Shown here: positions 42,643 to 46,046 of the stretch, in pieces
Position numbering within the stretch: the stretch's first letter is position 1
Layout of the letters: the number at the start of each line of letters is the position of its first letter
Source: Pseudodesulfovibrio sp. S3
GTDB taxonomy: Bacteria > Desulfobacterota > Desulfovibrionia > Desulfovibrionales > Desulfovibrionaceae
Assembly (NCBI RefSeq): GCF_004025585.1
Contig: NZ_QTZO01000019.1
Coordinates: 1 to 46,046 of the forward strand
Length of the DNA stretch: 46,046 bases
Reading direction: 5' to 3'
Program-made: the position numbers and the translations under genes
Notes under the pieces: generated by a model
What the model was told of the DNA's origin: nothing
What the model saw: only the letters and a program-made list of their open reading frames with translations
Database searches by the model: none

Positions 42643-43833
42643 TCATCCTGCAAAAGGGGCAATCAACCAGCAGAGACTGCCGATGATTGCGGTTACGGCC
42701 TGGACCGGGATACCCCGGCGCATTTCCGCTTCCACGCCCGAAGGTGAGGTATACGGTGTCGAACCGGTGAAATTCATGGCCATGTACGAGGATATGGCCG
42801 TGGTCCAGAGAATGAGTGCGGTTGACTCCAGCCCGTCCAGTGAGCCGGAAAAGAGCAGGGCTGCGCATGTTCCGGCGAACACGCCGGTGAGCATGCCCTT
42901 TGGCCAGAATTGACGCCAGGGCAGCCGGTTCAGCAGAAGCGGCACCATCGCGCTTCCGGCCAGGATGCCGAAAGCCGTTCCGGTTGCTGCTGCCAGACCG
43001 CGGTGCCAGGCCCCTGCAAGCGAGAAGACGTCCGGTCCGATGCCGGACAGGACAAAGACCGCCAGCAGGGTCCAGGCCAGGGGCTTGCCAAGCAGAATGA
43101 TCTCCACCGGGATGAGTTCGGTCCGTTCCCTGAGGGAGAATGTGACCGTGCGCATGTCGTTGTCGGCGTTGTTGCCAGCCCTGAGGAAAGCGGGAATGTC
43201 CCCGGCGCGGATCGGACCCCAGATTACGTTGAATCCGCATCCTTTTTTCACCTTGCGGGCGGCCACGCCCGTGGCACCGAGTTGGGGCAGGATGAGTGTG
43301 CGGTGGGTGACTACCTCATGCAGCCGGGCAGCGGTGACGCTCAGGATGATTTCGTGGGTGGCGAACAGGTTCTTGCCCGCCGCACACCAGACATTGATGC
43401 CGCGTGTGTCGACCACCAGCAGCCATGCGTCGACGGCGGAAAGTTCGGTGCGGACCGCGTCAAAGGTCAGCTTGTAGTTGGCCGTGACCAGAACCGGCGA
43501 GTCCTGGGTCGGATTTCCTACACAGTAGAGTCCGGGCACGACCTTGTAGTTGTGCCGGGTGAGGCCCAACCTGGCCAGGACAGTGCCTGCCCTGTCGCTG
43601 GCGAGTGGTCTGGTGCGCACGCGGGGAACAAGGCCCGCAGGTGTGTCAATGAACCCGTCCACGTAAGGTTCAAGGGTGTACCCCGGTTTTTCGAAGACCC
43701 CTGCACGGGGGTCCGGCCTGGGGCCTCAACAGGGCGTGTCTTCCTGGGACGGGTCGGGCGGATACGCTGGGGCCATCATGTCGAGTGGTTCCAGTTCGAT
43801 CTTGGGAAGAAGTCTGTCGTCGGGTCCATTCAT
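42643..43833 (-). CDS. hgcA: Mercury-methylating corrinoid protein HgcA, predicted selenoprotein (in-frame UGA)
   Basis: Transfers a methyl group from its cobalamin to Hg(II), giving methylmercury. Length is 396 residues if the UGA at 43728-43726 (codon 36) is read as selenocysteine. ATG 43833 has AGGAG 6 bases upstream. The frame from it is in phase with the HgcA body, and the UGA follows a Cys codon (P-C-U-G-P). Past the UGA come the corrinoid-binding domain with the cap-helix motif NVWCAAGK (Cys150, lower axial cobalt ligand), LPQLGATGVAA, and a membrane domain of about five helices (about 250-396). No Shine-Dalgarno precedes the first later start (GTG 43662), which would also drop residues 1-57. 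A hairpin after the UGA fits a SECIS. HgcA relatives, as I recall, have Cys-Cys here. hgcB follows, rarD precedes by 41 bases. Confidence 0.92.
43695..43728 (-). promoter_or_regulatory. UGA codon and SECIS-like hairpin in hgcA
   Basis: On the - strand, UGA (43728-43726) is followed by 11 bases and then the stem GGACCCC (43714-43708), loop CGTGCA (43707-43702), and GGGGTCT (43701-43695). That is six Watson-Crick pairs plus one G-U. The loop begins 18 bases after the UGA and has G at its second position. Both fit the known bacterial SECIS rules (apical loop 16-37 bases away, a G among its first two bases). Confidence 0.72.
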
Positions 43834-43874
43834 GTGACGCTCCTGTGCGGATTCATGGGCCAGGCGGTCTTTGG

Positions 43875-44798
43875 TCAGACCGGGTTTTTACAGGCTGCGA
43901 TCCGTCTTTGCTTTCGGATGCTTCGGATGGATTCAAAAGTATATACGGCCAAACCGGACCAGATCAGTGCAAAGGTGACCAGGTGGCTGGTGGTGAACGG
44001 CTCCTTGTAGACGATGATGCCGAGCATGAAGGCGATGGTCGGGGCGAGATATTGGAGCAGTCCCAGGGAGGTCAGCTGCAACCGGCGGGCGCCGAAGGCG
44101 AAGCCGATAAGGGGGGTGGCCGTGACGGCTCCCGCCCCGATCAGGAGCAGGTCGATGGAAGGGCTTTGGGTAAACAGGGCGGAAGCGCCGTCCATCTGGA
44201 GCTTGACGATATAGGCCAGGGCAAAGGGGCCGAGGACCAGGGTTTCCAGGAACAGGCCGGGCAGGGATTCCACGGACGCGATCTTTCTGAGCAATCCGTA
44301 AAAGGCAAAGGAAACGGCCAGGGTCAGGGATATCCACGGCAGCTCGCCGTGGCTGATTATCGAGTTGGCAACCCCCAATGCGGCCAGGCCGATGGCGATC
44401 AATTGCAGTGGCTTGAGCCGTTCGCGGAAGAAAATGAAGCCGAGCAGGACGTTGACCAGCGGGTTGATGTAATAGCCCAGGCTCGTCTCAAGGACATGGT
44501 TGGTGTTTACGGCCCAGATGTACAGGAGCCAGTTGCCGCCGATCATCAGGCTGCTCAGGGTCAGGATGGTCAGATCCTTCGGCGACTTGAGCGGGGCGAA
44601 GACGGTGCTCCAGCCCTTCATTACGGTCAGGACCAGGCTGATGAAGACCAGTGACCAGACTATGCGGTGGCAGAGGATTTCGAACGGATCAACGGTGATG
44701 AGCGATTTCCAGTAAATGGGCAACAGCCCCCACAGCAGGAAAGCGCCCAGGGCGGCGATGAAACCGTATGTTTTTTGTTTGGGATCGAGTTCGTGCAT
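43875..44798 (-). CDS. rarD: EamA/RarD family transporter
   Basis: Inner-membrane drug/metabolite-type permease of 307 residues with about ten helices. The pattern matches RarD: GAFLLWGLLPIYWKSL at the start, EILCHRIVWSL, NWLLYIWAVN, ETSLGYYINPLVNVLLGFIFF and LQYLAPTIAFMLG. The substrate is unknown. ATG 44798 has GGAG 8 bases upstream, while GTG 44807 is too close to it. It lies 72 bases after a MocR-type regulator gene and 41 bases before hgcA, all on one strand, so regulator, rarD and hgcAB may share a message. A tie to mercury methylation is not established. Confidence 0.9.
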   Translation of the reverse strand: MHELDPKQKTYGFIAALGAFLLWGLLPIYWKSLITVDPFEILCHRIVWSLVFISLVLTVMKGWSTVFAPLKSPKDLTILTLSSLMIGGNWLLYIWAVNTNHVLETSLGYYINPLVNVLLGFIFFRERLKPLQLIAIGLAALGVANSIISHGELPWISLTLAVSFAFYGLLRKIASVESLPGLFLETLVLGPFALAYIVKLQMDGASALFTQSPSIDLLLIGAGAVTATPLIGFAFGARRLQLTSLGLLQYLAPTIAFMLGIIVYKEPFTTSHLVTFALIWSGLAVYTFESIRSIRKQRRIAACKNPV

Positions 44799-44870
44799 AT
44801 TGGTCACTCCGGAGCGGGACGATACTCCTGGCTCTGGTCAAGGTAAAGTCGGATTTGTCGAACGGGGAGA

Positions 44871-46046
44871 TCAGCTTCGACACATCCTTCCGGCCAGTTC
44901 TCCGAGTATGGTGACGCCCTGCTCCACATCACGGGTCCAGGGGAAACCGCAGCTTATGCGGATATAGTTGGTGAATTTATCCTGGGTGGAAAAAATGGCA
45001 CCCGGCGCAATGCCGATCCTTTCAGCCCTGGCCTGGAAGAAAAGCTCCACGGAATCCACGGCCTTTGGCAGTTCCAGCCAGAGAACGCCTCCGCCCACGG
45101 GGTGAGTGACCTTTGTCCCTTCCGGGAAATGTCGGCCCAGGTGAAGTTGCATGGTGTCCATCTGCCGTTCCAGGGCGGCCCGGAGTTTCTTCAGGTGCCG
45201 TTCCATGTGGCCCTGGCGCAGGTATTCGGCAATGGCCATCTGGGCCGGTGCCGAGGTGGAGACGTTGGTGGTGGCCTTGATTTCAAGGGCCTTTTGCCGG
45301 AATCGTCCCGGCAGTATCCAGCCTACGCGATAGCCGGGAGCAATGGTTTTGGAAAAGGAAGAGCAGAGCAGGACCAGGCCCTTTTGATCGAACTGCTTGT
45401 AGGTACCGGGCCGCCTGGGGCCGAAATGCAGGTCTGAGGATACGTCGTCCTCCACCAGCGGGATGGACCGTTCGGCCAGCATGGACACGATTTCCCGTTT
45501 GGCCTCGTCCGGGGTCAGGCTGGAATCCGGGTTGTTGAAGTTGGGAGCGAGGACACAGGCGGATACGTCAAAGGTCCGCAGGGCGTGAAACAGATCCTTG
45601 GGCGAGACCCCGAGCTTGGGGTCCGACGGGACTTCGATGGCGCGCAGGCCGAGTGTCTCCAACAGTTGGAGAAAACAGTAGTAGGTGGGCGACTGGATGA
45701 GCACGGTGTCACCGCTGCGGCAGACCGACCGCAGGGAGAGGTAGAGCGCTTCCATGCATCCGGCTGTGATCAGGGGGTCATCCGGGGCTACGGGCAGGCC
45801 GTGTTCCATGGATCGGAAGGCGATCTGGCGGATGAGTTGCGGGTCACCGGGAATGGGCGCGTATCCCATGGCCCGCCCCGGCTCGTTGCGGACCACGGAT
45901 GCGGTGATGCGGCCCAACTCTTTGAGTGGAAGCAAATCGTGACCGGGTGCCACAACGTCCAGAGCGACCCGGTCGGCGGCGCCCACGGAATCCAGGACCG
46001 TCTGGATGAGACCGATACGGGTCACCGGGCGGGGATGGTCCATGGG
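44871..46046 (-). CDS. MocR-type regulator, aminotransferase-like domain (cut by window edge)
   Basis: Fold-type I PLP-dependent protein. The visible part is about 390 residues. Segments such as MGYAPIPGDPQLIRQIAFRS, ITAGCMEALYLSLRSV, SPTYYCFLQLLETLG, NFNNPDSSLTPDEAKR and VEDDVSSDLHF match the YdcR-like MocR group, and SSFSKTIAPGYRVGW holds the PLP Lys. Such proteins carry an N-terminal GntR winged helix. The frame is open to the window edge with no Shine-Dalgarno visible before the ATG at 46043, so that domain probably lies outside. Members often control adjacent transporter genes, here rarD. A free-standing aminotransferase starting at 46043 is the alternative. Confidence 0.85.
   Translation of the reverse strand, partial: PMDHPRPVTRIGLIQTVLDSVGAADRVALDVVAPGHDLLPLKELGRITASVVRNEPGRAMGYAPIPGDPQLIRQIAFRSMEHGLPVAPDDPLITAGCMEALYLSLRSVCRSGDTVLIQSPTYYCFLQLLETLGLRAIEVPSDPKLGVSPKDLFHALRTFDVSACVLAPNFNNPDSSLTPDEAKREIVSMLAERSIPLVEDDVSSDLHFGPRRPGTYKQFDQKGLVLLCSSFSKTIAPGYRVGWILPGRFRQKALEIKATTNVSTSAPAQMAIAEYLRQGHMERHLKKLRAALERQMDTMQLHLGRHFPEGTKVTHPVGGGVLWLELPKAVDSVELFFQARAERIGIAPGAIFSTQDKFTNYIRISCGFPWTRDVEQGVTILGELAGRMCRS

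Noticed and set aside
43663..43833. hgcA read as a pseudogene, or as a shorter gene starting at GTG 43662
   Set aside because: The part before the UGA has a good start and Shine-Dalgarno in the same frame. The part after it is fully open and keeps all motifs, and GTG 43662 has no Shine-Dalgarno. Together with the SECIS-like hairpin, selenocysteine reading fits better.
1..46046. CRISPR arrays, tRNA or rRNA genes, insertion sequences, prophage or attachment sites
   Set aside because: Looked for on both strands. No regularly spaced repeats, cloverleaf-like genes, transposase or integrase motifs were found.

Overview
The window reads as chromosomal DNA of a sulfate-reducing bacterium of the Desulfovibrio/Pseudodesulfovibrio group. 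The grounds are the moderately high GC, a split PurH, an acyl-CoA dehydrogenase/ETF cluster with an Fe-S ETF:quinone oxidoreductase, an intergenic hairpin repeat ending in GCCGGAGGCA that I associate with this group, and an hgcA-hgcB pair, which marks mercury methylators. No rRNA, tRNA, transposase, phage or CRISPR sequence was found.

Layout. 1-5064: pheT, a MerR regulator and an AsmA-like envelope protein on the + strand. 5061-11089: flagellar basal-body operon flgB-flgC-fliE-fliF-fliG-fliH-fliI on the - strand, behind a sigma-54-type promoter. A second, near-consensus sigma-54 promoter fires the other way into a TPR protein gene. 12085-14931: a long structured leader, the cyclohydrolase half of PurH, and hflX. 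14969-20368: - strand CDF transporter, plsY and an RNase II-type nuclease, a + strand SemiSWEET, then the formyltransferase half of PurH on the - strand. 20648-25572: chemoreceptor, small unknown protein, purA, DNA polymerase III delta' and a GNAT acetyltransferase. 25677-31501: NhaC-type antiporter and a 1277-residue class I adenylate cyclase carrying pentapeptide repeats. 31780-38663: acyl-CoA dehydrogenase, FAD/Fe-S ETF:quinone oxidoreductase-like protein, etfB, etfA and a membrane-anchored rhodanese. 38667-41635: hybrid sensor kinase, response regulator and a DsrE-like protein. 41765-46046: isochorismatase, then - strand hgcB, hgcA, rarD and the aminotransferase part of a MocR-type regulator cut by the window edge.

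The most striking observation is in hgcA. The reading frame with a good ribosome binding site starts at 43833 and meets an in-frame UGA at codon 36 (43728-43726), directly after a Cys codon. The frame then stays open through the whole corrinoid and membrane domains. Eighteen bases after the UGA begins the loop of a GC-rich hairpin with G at the second loop position, as expected of a bacterial SECIS element. The best reading is that this HgcA is a selenoprotein with a Cys-Sec pair where relatives, as I recall them, have Cys-Cys. Standard gene calling would truncate it or call it broken.

Other points of interest are the cyclase architecture, the divergent Cys-rich EtfA, the purH leader with mutually exclusive hairpins and an occluded ribosome binding site, an apparently non-canonical start for hflX, and dispersed repeats whose tail serves as the Shine-Dalgarno of downstream genes.
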